From: Duganella sp. Root1480D1
GTDB taxonomy: Bacteria > Pseudomonadota > Gammaproteobacteria > Burkholderiales > Burkholderiaceae_D
DNA: 64,000 nt
Direction: 5' to 3'
Assembly (NCBI RefSeq): GCF_001427305.1
Contig: NZ_LMFZ01000013.1
Span: forward strand, 1-64,000
The translations under genes and the position numbers were made by a program. The notes beneath the pieces are model-generated. The model saw only the letters and a list, made by a program, of their open reading frames with translations, was not told the origin of the DNA and did no database searches. Positions 43,256-51,902 of the stretch are shown here, one piece after another; the first letter of the stretch is position 1; every line of letters begins with the position of its first letter.

Positions 43256-43861
43256 ATGAAGAAAATTGCCGCACTTTTCGGGCTGGCAAGCATCCTCGCC
43301 ACGGCCCATGCACAAGAAGAACCTGTGGTCGGGATCTGGCAGAAACTCGCCGTCAGCGACAAGGGCTTCAGGCTGGTAGCCCGGACCAGCTATATCTTCA
43401 CCAACAAGCCGCTTGCCAGGGAAACCGTGTTTTCCGCTGTTCCGCGCGCGGACCCATTGCATGTCGTTTGCTGCCTCAAGGTGAAGAACCTGAAACCGTT
43501 GAAGGTCCAGGAGGTGATTGCCAAGTACAGTGTGGACGAGGAATTCGTCTCCCACATGAAGAACATCAAGGGCGCCGAGTTCATGTATGAAGCTGTGCCG
43601 GTGGACAGGGCCGAGTGGAACCCGTTCATGGCCATTGTCATGAGCGGTGAAAAGGACCCGGACGACCAGTCGCCCTACACTGCGCCCGTCATTTCAGCCC
43701 GCTTGGGCGCGGAAGATGAAAAGCTGAAAAAACTGGAACTTGGGCCAACCAAGGCCAGGCTCAAAATCACGTATCCGAAAAACGACAACAAGGCGGTCTA
43801 TCAGTTCACGATCAATAACAAGAAGATCGTCCTCTCCGAAGAAACCTTCCCGCACGATTGA
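43256..43861 (+). CDS. Exported protein of unknown function
   Basis: The 201-residue product has a signal peptide (MKKIAALFGLASILATAHA) after a GGAGGAG site. It carries a Cys-Cys pair (HVVCCLKVKNL) and a strand-rich C-terminal half (VISARLGAED, ARLKITYPKND, KAVYQFTINNKKIVL). No family is recognised. It follows the other exported gene after 18 bases and faces the Crp-type regulator, from which it is separated by ten bases. Confidence 0.68.
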   Translation: MKKIAALFGLASILATAHAQEEPVVGIWQKLAVSDKGFRLVARTSYIFTNKPLARETVFSAVPRADPLHVVCCLKVKNLKPLKVQEVIAKYSVDEEFVSHMKNIKGAEFMYEAVPVDRAEWNPFMAIVMSGEKDPDDQSPYTAPVISARLGAEDEKLKKLELGPTKARLKITYPKNDNKAVYQFTINNKKIVLSEETFPHD

Positions 43862-43871
43862 GCGGCCCGGC

Positions 43872-44555
43872 TCACGCCTCGAAGCGGCGCAGGCCATCCA
43901 GGTCGAGGATGCGGATGCCGCCGTAGTCCACGCGCAACAGGCCCTGTTTTTCGAGAACCTGCAGGGCCTGGTTGGCGCGCTGGCGTGACGAGCCCGACAG
44001 CAGGCCGACCTCTTCCTGCGAAATCTGCACCAGCCGCTCGATGCCGGGATACAGGTGGGAATTAAATAGTGACGCCAGGCAGCGTGCAACGCGCGTGTCG
44101 GGGTCCAGCAGGCGCTCGTTTTCCACCATGCCGATGAACTGACCCAAACGTTCGTTGAGCTGCATCAAGAGGAACCGGGTGAAGGGTAGGCTATTCTCGA
44201 GCAGGTAGTGAAAGGTGACGGCAGGCATGCGTGCGATGCGACTGTCGCGCAGGGTCATCGCATCATATCGGCGGCATTCATCTTTGAGTAATGAACCTTC
44301 GCCAAACCAACCGCCTGGCGGCACACCAGTAAATGTGACGCTTTTTCCGTTTGGCGAAAAATTATTCATTTTCACCATGCCTGAAATAATGCCGATCCAA
44401 TTATCGACAATTTCGCCTTTATGGCAAACGAAGCCGCCTTTGGGGATAAATTCCTCGTAGCAGCTAGCCTCTACGCGCGCCAATTGCTCCTCTGTGAGCA
44501 CGGGTGCCCAGGTGGAACTGCGTATGGCTTCGATCAGGCTCGGTTCTGTTTTCAT
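43872..44555 (-). CDS. Crp/Fnr-family transcriptional regulator
   Basis: The 227-residue protein has an N-terminal cyclic-nucleotide-binding-like barrel (about 15-130: FVCHKGEIVDNWIGIISGMVKMNNFSPNGK) and a C-terminal helix-turn-helix (about 165-220: QEEVGLLSGSSRQRANQALQVLEKQGLLRVDYGGI). No cysteine cluster typical of Fnr is present, so it is not an iron-sulfur sensor. It is divergent from the acyl-CoA synthetase and Liv operon and probably controls it through the palindrome at 44586-44603. Confidence 0.88.
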   Translation of the reverse strand: MKTEPSLIEAIRSSTWAPVLTEEQLARVEASCYEEFIPKGGFVCHKGEIVDNWIGIISGMVKMNNFSPNGKSVTFTGVPPGGWFGEGSLLKDECRRYDAMTLRDSRIARMPAVTFHYLLENSLPFTRFLLMQLNERLGQFIGMVENERLLDPDTRVARCLASLFNSHLYPGIERLVQISQEEVGLLSGSSRQRANQALQVLEKQGLLRVDYGGIRILDLDGLRRFEA

Positions 44556-44585
44556 TGTTGCGTCGCACCATCAAAAGTCGACGAA

Positions 44586-44603
44586 TTGTCTTTGAAATGA
44601 CAA
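44586..44603. promoter_or_regulatory. Candidate Crp-type operator
   Basis: TTGTC-N8-GACAA, an 18-bp palindrome, lies 31 bases upstream of the regulator gene and 85 bases before the acyl-CoA synthetase. Half-site length and symmetry fit a Crp/Fnr-type regulator. A direct repeat AAAAAGCGCA occurs at 44638 and 44656 further downstream. Confidence 0.45.
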
Positions 44604-44687
44604 CTTTGCGACATAGCTCACGCTAATATCATCACACAAAAAGCGCACCACAACTAAAAAGCGCAACTAAAAATCCAAGGAGACACC

Positions 44688-46610
44688 GTGCAGGATAATC
44701 TGACGACCTTCCCTCGCAGGCTGCTTCAGCATGGCAAGGAGCGGCCGCATAAGCCTGCGTTCCGCGAAAAGGACCTGGGTATCTGGCAGACCTGGGACTG
44801 GCAGCAAGTGAATGCCGAAGTGCGCGCGCTGGCTTGCGGGCTGGCGGCGATCGGCTTCCAGCGCGGCATGAACCTGGCCATCATCGGCGACAACCGCCCG
44901 CGCCTGTACTGGTCGATGCTGGCGGCGCAGTGCCTGGGGGGCGTGCCGGTGCCGATGTACCAGGATGCTCCGGCGGCCGACCTGGCCTTCGTGCTGGAGA
45001 ACGCGGAAATCCAGTACGCCATCGTGGAGGACCAGGAGCAGGTCGACAAGCTGCTCGACCTCTGCGAGCAATGTCCTGGGATCGCGCACATCGCTTACGA
45101 AGATGAGCGGGGCATGCGCAATTACACGCACCAGCAGTTGATGTCCTATGCCCGCCTGCAGGAGCTGGGGCGCGAATACGACAAGGCCCATCCAGGTTTC
45201 TACGAAGCGTCGATCGCCGAGGGCAAGGAGGGCGATAACGCCATCATCCTCTACACCTCCGGCACCACCGGCAAGCCGAAAGGCGTATGCCAGACCCACA
45301 AGGCGTTGCTGTCGGCAGCCATTGGCGGCATCGGTTTCGACAAGCTGACCGATTCGGAAAACGTGCTGTCCTACCTGCCGATGGCCTGGGTGGGCGATTG
45401 CCTGTTCTCATTTGCGCAGGCGCTGACTGCCGGTTTCACGGTCAACTGCCCGGAATCGTCGGACACGGTCACCACCGATTTGCGCGAGATCGGCCCGTCC
45501 TATTATTTCGCGCCGCCGCGCATTTTCGAAAACATGCTGACACAGGTGATGATCCGCATGGAAGATGCGGGCACCATCAAGCGCAAGATGTTCCACCATT
45601 TCATGGACGTGGCGCGCCGCGTCGGTTCCGACATCCTGGACGGTAAGCAGGTAGCGCTGGGCGACCGCATCAGCTACGCCGTCGGCAATGCGCTGGTGTA
45701 CGGGCCGCTGCGCAATGTGCTGGGCATGTCGCGCATCCGCGTGGCTTACACGGCGGGAGCCGCGATCGGACCGGACCTGTTCCGCTTCTATCGCTCGATC
45801 GGCGTCAACCTGAAGCAGTTCTACGGCTCGACCGAAACCTGCGCTTACATCTGCCTGCAGCCGGATGGCGAAATCAAGTTTGACTCCGTCGGCAAGCCGG
45901 CTCCTGGCGTCGAAGTGAAGCTGGCACCCAATGGCGAAGTGCTGGTCAAGTCGCCCACGCTGATGCACTGCTATTACAAGCGTCCCGACGCAACGGCCGA
46001 AGCGATCGACAGCGAAGGCTACTTCCACACGGGCGACGCCGGCATCTTCGACAACGACGGCCACCTGCGCATCATCGACCGCGCAGCAGACGTGGGCAAG
46101 ATGATCAACGGCGCCATCTTCGCGCCGAACTACATCGAGAACAAACTGAAGTTCTTCCCCTTCATCAAGGAAGCCGTGGCCTTCGGCCATGAGCGCGACA
46201 AGGTGACCGCCTTCATCAACATCGACATGGAGGCCGTAGGCAACTGGGCTGAGCGGCGCGGCATCGCCTACTCCGGCTACACCGACCTGGCCGCGCACGA
46301 ACAGACTTACGCACTGGTCAAGGAGTGCGTGGAAAAGGTCAACGCCGACCTGGCGCAGGAGGCGCTGATGGCGGACACCCAGGTCCACCGTTTCCTCGTG
46401 CTGCACAAGGAGCTCGACCCTGACGATGATGAACTGACCCGCACCCGCAAGGTGCGCCGCAAGTTCATCGCCGAGAAATATGCAGTGCTGATCGAGGCGC
46501 TGTACGGCGGCAAGGCTTCGCAATACATCGAAACCCAGGTCAAATTCGAGGACGGCCGCACCGGCACGGTGGCGGCAGACCTGCGGATCATGGACCTCAA
46601 GACAGCATAA
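44688..46610 (+). CDS. AMP-forming acyl-CoA synthetase (FadD-like)
   Basis: The 640-residue enzyme activates a carboxylic acid to its CoA thioester via an acyl-adenylate. It has the AMP-binding P-loop ILYTSGTTGKPKG, the YGSTETCAYI motif, HTGDAGIFD and the C-terminal KVRRKF region. It starts with GTG after AAGGAGACACC. It resembles long-chain fatty acid or aromatic acyl ligases associated with Liv systems. It opens the operon with livGHMKF and a second ligase, so the transported substrate is probably a carboxylic acid rather than an amino acid. Confidence 0.88.
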   Translation: MQDNLTTFPRRLLQHGKERPHKPAFREKDLGIWQTWDWQQVNAEVRALACGLAAIGFQRGMNLAIIGDNRPRLYWSMLAAQCLGGVPVPMYQDAPAADLAFVLENAEIQYAIVEDQEQVDKLLDLCEQCPGIAHIAYEDERGMRNYTHQQLMSYARLQELGREYDKAHPGFYEASIAEGKEGDNAIILYTSGTTGKPKGVCQTHKALLSAAIGGIGFDKLTDSENVLSYLPMAWVGDCLFSFAQALTAGFTVNCPESSDTVTTDLREIGPSYYFAPPRIFENMLTQVMIRMEDAGTIKRKMFHHFMDVARRVGSDILDGKQVALGDRISYAVGNALVYGPLRNVLGMSRIRVAYTAGAAIGPDLFRFYRSIGVNLKQFYGSTETCAYICLQPDGEIKFDSVGKPAPGVEVKLAPNGEVLVKSPTLMHCYYKRPDATAEAIDSEGYFHTGDAGIFDNDGHLRIIDRAADVGKMINGAIFAPNYIENKLKFFPFIKEAVAFGHERDKVTAFINIDMEAVGNWAERRGIAYSGYTDLAAHEQTYALVKECVEKVNADLAQEALMADTQVHRFLVLHKELDPDDDELTRTRKVRRKFIAEKYAVLIEALYGGKASQYIETQVKFEDGRTGTVAADLRIMDLKTA

Positions 46611-46624
46611 GCGGGGAAGCCACC

Positions 46625-47437
46625 ATGCAAATGAATGAACCGGAAGCCATCACGGCCGGCCGCAAGATCGGCGACGTGATCCTGGACATGCGCAATATCT
46701 CGCTCTCGTTCGGTGGGGTAAAGGCGCTGACCAATATCTCCTTCAATGTACGCGAGCACGAGATCCGCGCCATCATCGGCCCGAACGGTGCGGGCAAAAG
46801 TTCGATGCTTAACGTGATCAATGGCGTATATCGCCCGCAACAAGGCGAGATCATTTACCGCGGCCAGCAACGCAAGAACATGGATTGCTATGCCGCCGCC
46901 AAGTCGGGCATTGCGCGTACCTTCCAGAACATTGCGCTGTTCAAGGGCATGACGGTGCTGGACAACATCATGACCGGCCGTAACCTGAAGATGAAATCGA
47001 ACTTCCTGCTGCAGGCCCTGTATTGGGGGCCGGCGCGGCGCGAGGAAATCGAACATCGTCGCAAATGCGAAGAGGTGATCGACTTCCTGGAGATCCAGCA
47101 TATCCGCAAGACGCCGGTGGGCCGCCTGCCATACGGCCTGCAGAAGCGCGTTGAACTGGGCCGCGCGCTGGCCGCAGAGCCGCAAATCCTGCTGCTGGAC
47201 GAGCCGATGGCGGGCATGAATGTGGAAGAAAAGCAGGACATGTGCCGCTTCATCCTCGACGTGAACGAGCAATTCGGCACCACCATTGTCCTGATCGAGC
47301 ACGATATGGGCGTGGTGATGGATATCTCGGACCGCGTGGTGGTGCTGGACTACGGCAAGAAGATCGGCGACGGCACACCGGATGAAGTCCGCACCAACCA
47401 GGACGTGATCGATGCTTACCTCGGAGTGGCCCACTAA
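46625..47437 (+). CDS. livG: Liv-type ABC transporter ATP-binding protein (LivG)
   Basis: The 270-residue ATPase has Walker A GPNGAGKSS, the LivG-type signature region LPYGLQKRVELGRAL, Walker B LLLDEPMAG, and the switch His in LIEHDMGVVMD. It is one of two ATPases of the branched-chain amino-acid-type (HAAT) transporter encoded here. The TAA overlaps the livH start (TAATG). The ATG at 46625 is 15 bases past the synthetase gene. Confidence 0.92.
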   Translation: MQMNEPEAITAGRKIGDVILDMRNISLSFGGVKALTNISFNVREHEIRAIIGPNGAGKSSMLNVINGVYRPQQGEIIYRGQQRKNMDCYAAAKSGIARTFQNIALFKGMTVLDNIMTGRNLKMKSNFLLQALYWGPARREEIEHRRKCEEVIDFLEIQHIRKTPVGRLPYGLQKRVELGRALAAEPQILLLDEPMAGMNVEEKQDMCRFILDVNEQFGTTIVLIEHDMGVVMDISDRVVVLDYGKKIGDGTPDEVRTNQDVIDAYLGVAH

Positions 47438-48339
47438 TGGATATCTCTTTCTTCGCCGAGACGCTGTTGGGCGGCCTGCTGTCGGGCGTCATGTATGCGC
47501 TGGTGGCGATCGGCTTTGTGCTGATCTACAAAGCCTCCGGCGTCTTCAATTTCGCCCAGGGCGCGATGGTGTTCTTTGCTGCGTTGACCTGCGTTGGCTT
47601 CATGGACAAATTCGGCATGTCGCTATGGCTAGCCATCCCGGCCACGATACTGGCGATGGTCGTCCTCGGCTTTGCCATCGAGCGCATCGTGCTGCGGCCA
47701 CTGGTCAACCAGCCTGAAATCACCCTGTTCATGGCCACCATCGGGCTGGCATTTTTCATCGAAGGCCTGGCGCAACTGATCTGGGGATCGCAGGTGCATA
47801 AGCTGGACCTGCCGATCGAGGACGTCCCCAGCGAGTACTTCATGGAGAAGTTCAACATCATCGTCTCCAATTTCGACCTGATCGCCGCTGTGATTTGCGC
47901 AGTCCTGGTGGCGGCGTTGGCGCTGATGTTCGCCAAAACCAAGGTTGGCCGCGCGCTGCGCGCCGTGGCCGACGACCACCAGGCGGCCCAGGCAGTCGGC
48001 ATCCCGTTGCAGCGCATCTGGGGCATCCTGTGGGCAGTGGCGGGCATGGTTGCACTGGTAGCCGGCATGCTGTGGGGCGCGCGCAATGGCGTGCAGTTCG
48101 CACTCACCTTCATCGCGCTGAAAGCGCTGCCGGTGCTGATCCTGGGCGGCTTCACTTCGGTGCCGGGTGCGATTGTCGGCGGCCTGATTATCGGCGCATC
48201 GGAAAAGCTGGCCGAAGTCTATATCGGCCCGCACGTCGGCGGCGGCATCGAAGGCTGGTTCCCTTATGTGCTGGCCCTGTTGTTCCTGCTGGTGCGCCCG
48301 GAAGGGCTGTTCGGCGAAAAAATCATCCGGAGGATTTAA
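47437..48339 (+). CDS. livH: Liv-type ABC permease (LivH)
   Basis: The 300-residue inner-membrane permease has about eight helices and LivH family segments (ETLLGGLLSGVMYALVAIGFVLIYKASGVFNFAQG near the N-terminus and FVLIYKASG; GRALRAVADDHQAAQAVGI coupling loop; GARNGVQFALTFIALKALPVLILGG). Overlaps livG by one base. It pairs with LivM to form the translocation pore. Confidence 0.93.
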   Translation: MDISFFAETLLGGLLSGVMYALVAIGFVLIYKASGVFNFAQGAMVFFAALTCVGFMDKFGMSLWLAIPATILAMVVLGFAIERIVLRPLVNQPEITLFMATIGLAFFIEGLAQLIWGSQVHKLDLPIEDVPSEYFMEKFNIIVSNFDLIAAVICAVLVAALALMFAKTKVGRALRAVADDHQAAQAVGIPLQRIWGILWAVAGMVALVAGMLWGARNGVQFALTFIALKALPVLILGGFTSVPGAIVGGLIIGASEKLAEVYIGPHVGGGIEGWFPYVLALLFLLVRPEGLFGEKIIRRI

Positions 48340-48342
48340 GCG

Positions 48343-49401
48343 ATGTTCTACCGCGAAGCAGGACAATTCAAGACCAGCTACGAGGCGGACGGCCAGATCC
48401 TGCCCATCCGCCAGGACCGTATCGCGCTGTTCACCACCCTTGCCATCGCGCTGCTGGTGCTGCCGCTGGTGTCGTCACCTTACATGCTGTCGGCCATCTT
48501 CATCCCTTTCCTGATTTTCGCGCTGGCCGCGCTGGGGCTTAACATCCTGACCGGCTATGCCGGCCAGCTGTCGCTCGGCACCGCGGCCTTCATGGCGGTC
48601 GGCGCGTTTGCGGCGTATAACTTCATGCTGCGCATTCCCGGCATCCCCGTGCTGGCCGCATTTGTGCTCGGTGGCCTGTGCGCCGCGATGGTCGGCATGG
48701 CCTTCGGCCTGCCTTCATTGCGCATCCGCGGCTTTTACCTGGCCGCGTCGACGCTGGCAACGCAGTTCTTCGTGGTGTGGTGCCTGACCAAGATCGGCTG
48801 GCTGACGAATTACAGCTCCTCCGGCGTGATCACCGCGCAGAAAATGGAAATCTTCGGCTACGCCTTCGATACGCCGGAACGCAAATACCTGCTGGTCCTG
48901 GCCGTGGTGGCAATCATGGCCCTGCTGGCCAAGAACATGATCCGCTCCAACGTGGGCCGCTCCTGGATGGCAGTACGCGACATGGACGTGGCAGCGGAAG
49001 TGATCGGCATCCGCCTGATGCGCACCAAGCTGCTGGCATTTGCGGTCAGCTCCTTCTACTGCGGGGTGGCCGGCGCGTTGTATGCCTTCGCCTACCTCGG
49101 CACCGTGGAGCCGGAAGCCTATAACCTCGACCTGTCCTTCCGCATCCTGTTCATGATCATCATCGGCGGCGTCGGCTCGGTGCTGGGCTCCTTCCTCGGC
49201 TCCGCCTTCATCGTGTTGTTGCCGGTATTCCTGAACATCGTGGCGCACGGCCTGGCGCTGCCGACCACCGTGGCTTCGAACCTGGAGCTGATGGTGTTCG
49301 GCGCCCTGATCATTTTCTTCCTGATCGTGGAACCCCACGGTCTGGCGCGTTTGTGGCAAATCGGCAAAGAGAAACTCCGCCTGTGGCCTTTCCCGCACTG
49401 A
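48343..49401 (+). CDS. livM: Liv-type ABC permease (LivM)
   Basis: The 352-residue permease has about ten helices with LivM pattern: LGLNILTGYAGQLSLGTAAFMAVGAF, SLRIRGFYLAASTLA, and the EAA-like coupling loop SWMAVRDMDVAAEVIGI; then IIGGVGSVLGSFLGSAFIV. It starts three bases after livH. The gene for the binding protein follows 29 bases later. Confidence 0.92.
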   Translation: MFYREAGQFKTSYEADGQILPIRQDRIALFTTLAIALLVLPLVSSPYMLSAIFIPFLIFALAALGLNILTGYAGQLSLGTAAFMAVGAFAAYNFMLRIPGIPVLAAFVLGGLCAAMVGMAFGLPSLRIRGFYLAASTLATQFFVVWCLTKIGWLTNYSSSGVITAQKMEIFGYAFDTPERKYLLVLAVVAIMALLAKNMIRSNVGRSWMAVRDMDVAAEVIGIRLMRTKLLAFAVSSFYCGVAGALYAFAYLGTVEPEAYNLDLSFRILFMIIIGGVGSVLGSFLGSAFIVLLPVFLNIVAHGLALPTTVASNLELMVFGALIIFFLIVEPHGLARLWQIGKEKLRLWPFPH

Positions 49402-49430
49402 GCGGCAACTATAAAACCTGGAGACATCAC

Positions 49431-50735
49431 ATGAAATCGTTCGTACTTGGCATTGCCGTAGCAAGCAGCATCGCCGCCAGCAGCGCATGGGCGCAACCAG
49501 CCGAACAGTTCGTCGCCCTGCCCTCCTACCGCGTCGGTCCTTATGCGGCGGGTGGCTCCGGCTTCTACGGCGGCATCATCGACTACTTCAACCTGGTCAA
49601 TGCCAACGGCGGCGTGAATGGCGTGAAAATCAGCTGGGAAGAATGCGAGACCGAATACAACCCGTCGCGCGGCGTCGAGTGCTATGAGCGCCTGAAAACC
49701 AAGAATGGCGGCGCCACTGTGGTTGAACCGCTGTCGACCGGCATTGCCTACGGCATCCTGGACCGCATCCCCCAGGACAAGATCCCGATGACGACCCTGG
49801 GCTACGGCCGCTCCGACGCCGCCAACGGCAAGGTCTTCCCGTATGTGTTCCCGCTGATCTCCAACTACTGGAGCCAGGCCGCCGCAATGGTGAAATACCT
49901 TGGCGAAAAGAGCGGCGGCATGGACAAGCTGAAAGGCAAGAAGATCGTCCACCTTTACCACGACTCCGCCTTCGGCAAGGAGCCGCTGCCGGTGCTGGAA
50001 GCGATGTCCGCCCAGTACGGCTTTGAATTGATCAAGATTCCGGTTGCGCCGCCAGGCAGCGAACAGCAATCGCAATGGCTGCAGATCCGCCAGGCCAAGC
50101 CTGACTACGTGATCCTGTGGGGCTGGGGCGTGATGAATTCGGTCGCGATCAAGACCGCGCAGCGCAACGGTTTCCCGCGCGAGAAAATGCTGGGCGTGTG
50201 GTGGGCTGGTTCCGAGGAAGATACCGTACCGTCGGGCGATGCAGCCAAGGGCTACACCTCGATGACCTTCAACACGCCGGGCAATTACCCGCTGCTGGAT
50301 GAACTGCGCAAGAAGGTCTATGCCGGCGGCAAGGGCAACCTGGCCGACCAGGCCCGCATTGGCTCCGTCTACCACATGCGCGGCCTGACCGCGGGCGTGA
50401 TGTACGTAGAAGCCATGCGCGCCGCGCAGGAAAAATTCGGCAAGGGCAAAGCCGTCACCGGCGAGCAACTGCGTTGGGGCTTCGAAAACCTGAACATCGA
50501 CGAAACACGCCAGAAGACACTGGGCGTGTTCAATATGTTCCCGACCGTGAAGACTTCCTGCGACGACCACGAAGGTTCAGGTGCCGTGAAAGTGCAGCAA
50601 TGGGATGGCAAGGCCTGGAAGGCTGTCACGCCAAACTGGGTGGTGGGCGATAAAGTCCTGCTGCGCAAGCTGGTGGATGAGTCGTCCGGCAAATACGCCG
50701 CAGAGAAGAAGATCACGCCTGCCTGCATGAAGTGA
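49431..50735 (+). CDS. livK: Liv-type periplasmic substrate-binding protein
   Basis: The 434-residue protein has a signal peptide (MKSFVLGIAVASSIAASSAWA) and the type I periplasmic-binding fold (LPSYRVGPYAAGGSGFYGGIIDYF, VVEPLSTGIAYGIL, KGKKIVHLYHDSAFGKE). It is longer than LivJ/LivK amino-acid receptors (about 345 residues) and of the subtype found next to acyl-CoA ligases. The substrate is inferred to be an organic acid. The start at 49431 has CTGGAG upstream; the frame inside livM is not used. Confidence 0.9.
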   Translation: MKSFVLGIAVASSIAASSAWAQPAEQFVALPSYRVGPYAAGGSGFYGGIIDYFNLVNANGGVNGVKISWEECETEYNPSRGVECYERLKTKNGGATVVEPLSTGIAYGILDRIPQDKIPMTTLGYGRSDAANGKVFPYVFPLISNYWSQAAAMVKYLGEKSGGMDKLKGKKIVHLYHDSAFGKEPLPVLEAMSAQYGFELIKIPVAPPGSEQQSQWLQIRQAKPDYVILWGWGVMNSVAIKTAQRNGFPREKMLGVWWAGSEEDTVPSGDAAKGYTSMTFNTPGNYPLLDELRKKVYAGGKGNLADQARIGSVYHMRGLTAGVMYVEAMRAAQEKFGKGKAVTGEQLRWGFENLNIDETRQKTLGVFNMFPTVKTSCDDHEGSGAVKVQQWDGKAWKAVTPNWVVGDKVLLRKLVDESSGKYAAEKKITPACMK

Positions 50736-50742
50736 GCCGCTT

Positions 50743-51543
50743 ATGAGCTACCTGTCGGTAAATAACATCGAGGTCATTTACGACCACGTGATCCTGGTGC
50801 TGAAAGGCGTATCGTTGCAGGTCCCGCAGGGCAAGATCGTTGCCCTGCTGGGCGCCAACGGCGCCGGCAAGTCCACCACACTGAAGACCATCTCGACCCT
50901 GCTGCGCGGCGAGCGCGGCGACGTCACCAAGGGCGAGGTGCAATTCAAGGGTGAACGCATCGACCAGCTCACGCCCAACGAGCTGGTCAAGCGCGGGCTG
51001 TCGCAGGTGATGGAAGGCCGTCACTGCTTCGGCCACCTGACCATCGAGGAGAATTTGCTGACAGGAGCTTATACGCGCAGTGCATCGCGCGGCGAAATGA
51101 AGGAATCGCTGGAAAAGGTCTACCACTACTTCCCCCGCCTGCGCGAGCGGCGCAACAGCCAGGCGGGCTACACCTCCGGCGGCGAGCAGCAGATGTGCGC
51201 CATTGGCCGCGCACTGATGGCCAAGCCTTCCATGATTTTGCTCGACGAACCTTCGATGGGCATCGCACCGCAGATCGTGGAAGAGATCTTCGGCATCGTC
51301 AAAGACCTGAACGCGAAAGAGAACGTGTCTTTCCTGCTGGCGGAGCAGAACACCAATGTGGCACTGCGCTACGCGGACTTCGGCTACATCCTGGAAAACG
51401 GCCGGGTGGTGATGGAAGGCGAGGCCAGCGAACTGGCCAACAACGAAGACGTCAAGGAGTTCTACCTCGGGATGTCCGGTGCCGGCCGCAAGAGCTTCCG
51501 CGACATGAAATTTTACCGACGCCGCAAACGCTGGCTAGCTTAA
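50743..51543 (+). CDS. livF: Liv-type ABC transporter ATP-binding protein (LivF)
   Basis: The 266-residue ATPase has Walker A GANGAGKST, signature YTSGGEQQMCAIGRALM, Walker B ILLDEPSMGIAPQIVEE and LAEQNTNVALRYAD switch region. It is the second ATPase of the transporter. The C-terminus is extended by a basic tail (SFRDMKFYRRRKRWLA). It starts seven bases after the livK stop. Confidence 0.92.
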   Translation: MSYLSVNNIEVIYDHVILVLKGVSLQVPQGKIVALLGANGAGKSTTLKTISTLLRGERGDVTKGEVQFKGERIDQLTPNELVKRGLSQVMEGRHCFGHLTIEENLLTGAYTRSASRGEMKESLEKVYHYFPRLRERRNSQAGYTSGGEQQMCAIGRALMAKPSMILLDEPSMGIAPQIVEEIFGIVKDLNAKENVSFLLAEQNTNVALRYADFGYILENGRVVMEGEASELANNEDVKEFYLGMSGAGRKSFRDMKFYRRRKRWLA

Positions 51544-51548
51544 TCAAT

Positions 51549-51902
51549 ATGAATCTGACTAAAGCAAAAGAATTCTGCCGAACCCTGCCCGGCGCCACCG
51601 AAGACATCAAATGGGAATGCAACCTGGTGTTCTCGGTTGGCGAAAAGATGTTTGCTGCAATGGATGCCAAAGACAAAGCAAAAGCAATCAGTTTCAAAGT
51701 GGACGACGACCGCTTCCTGGAACTGACGGATCGCGAAGGCATCATCCCTGCGCCCTACCTGGCGCGCGCCAGGTGGGTGATGGTGGAAGACCTGTCCAAA
51801 CTGCCGGATGCGGAAGCAAAAGCACTGCTCAAACGCTCCCACGAGCTGGTATTTGCGAAATTGACCAAGAAACTGCAACGCGAGATTGAAGGAGCGGCAT
51901 GA
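51549..51902 (+). CDS. MmcQ/YjbR family DNA-binding-fold protein
   Basis: The 117-residue product has the MmcQ/YjbR pattern: CRTLPGATEDIKWECNLVFSVGEKMFAAMD, KAISFKVDDDRFLELTDREGIIPAPYLARARWVMVED and the terminal RSHELVFAKLTKK. The fold is CyaY-like and may bind nucleic acid; its role is unproved. It sits inside the Liv operon: six bases after livF and overlapping the downstream ligase by four (ATGA). Confidence 0.88.
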   Translation: MNLTKAKEFCRTLPGATEDIKWECNLVFSVGEKMFAAMDAKDKAKAISFKVDDDRFLELTDREGIIPAPYLARARWVMVEDLSKLPDAEAKALLKRSHELVFAKLTKKLQREIEGAA

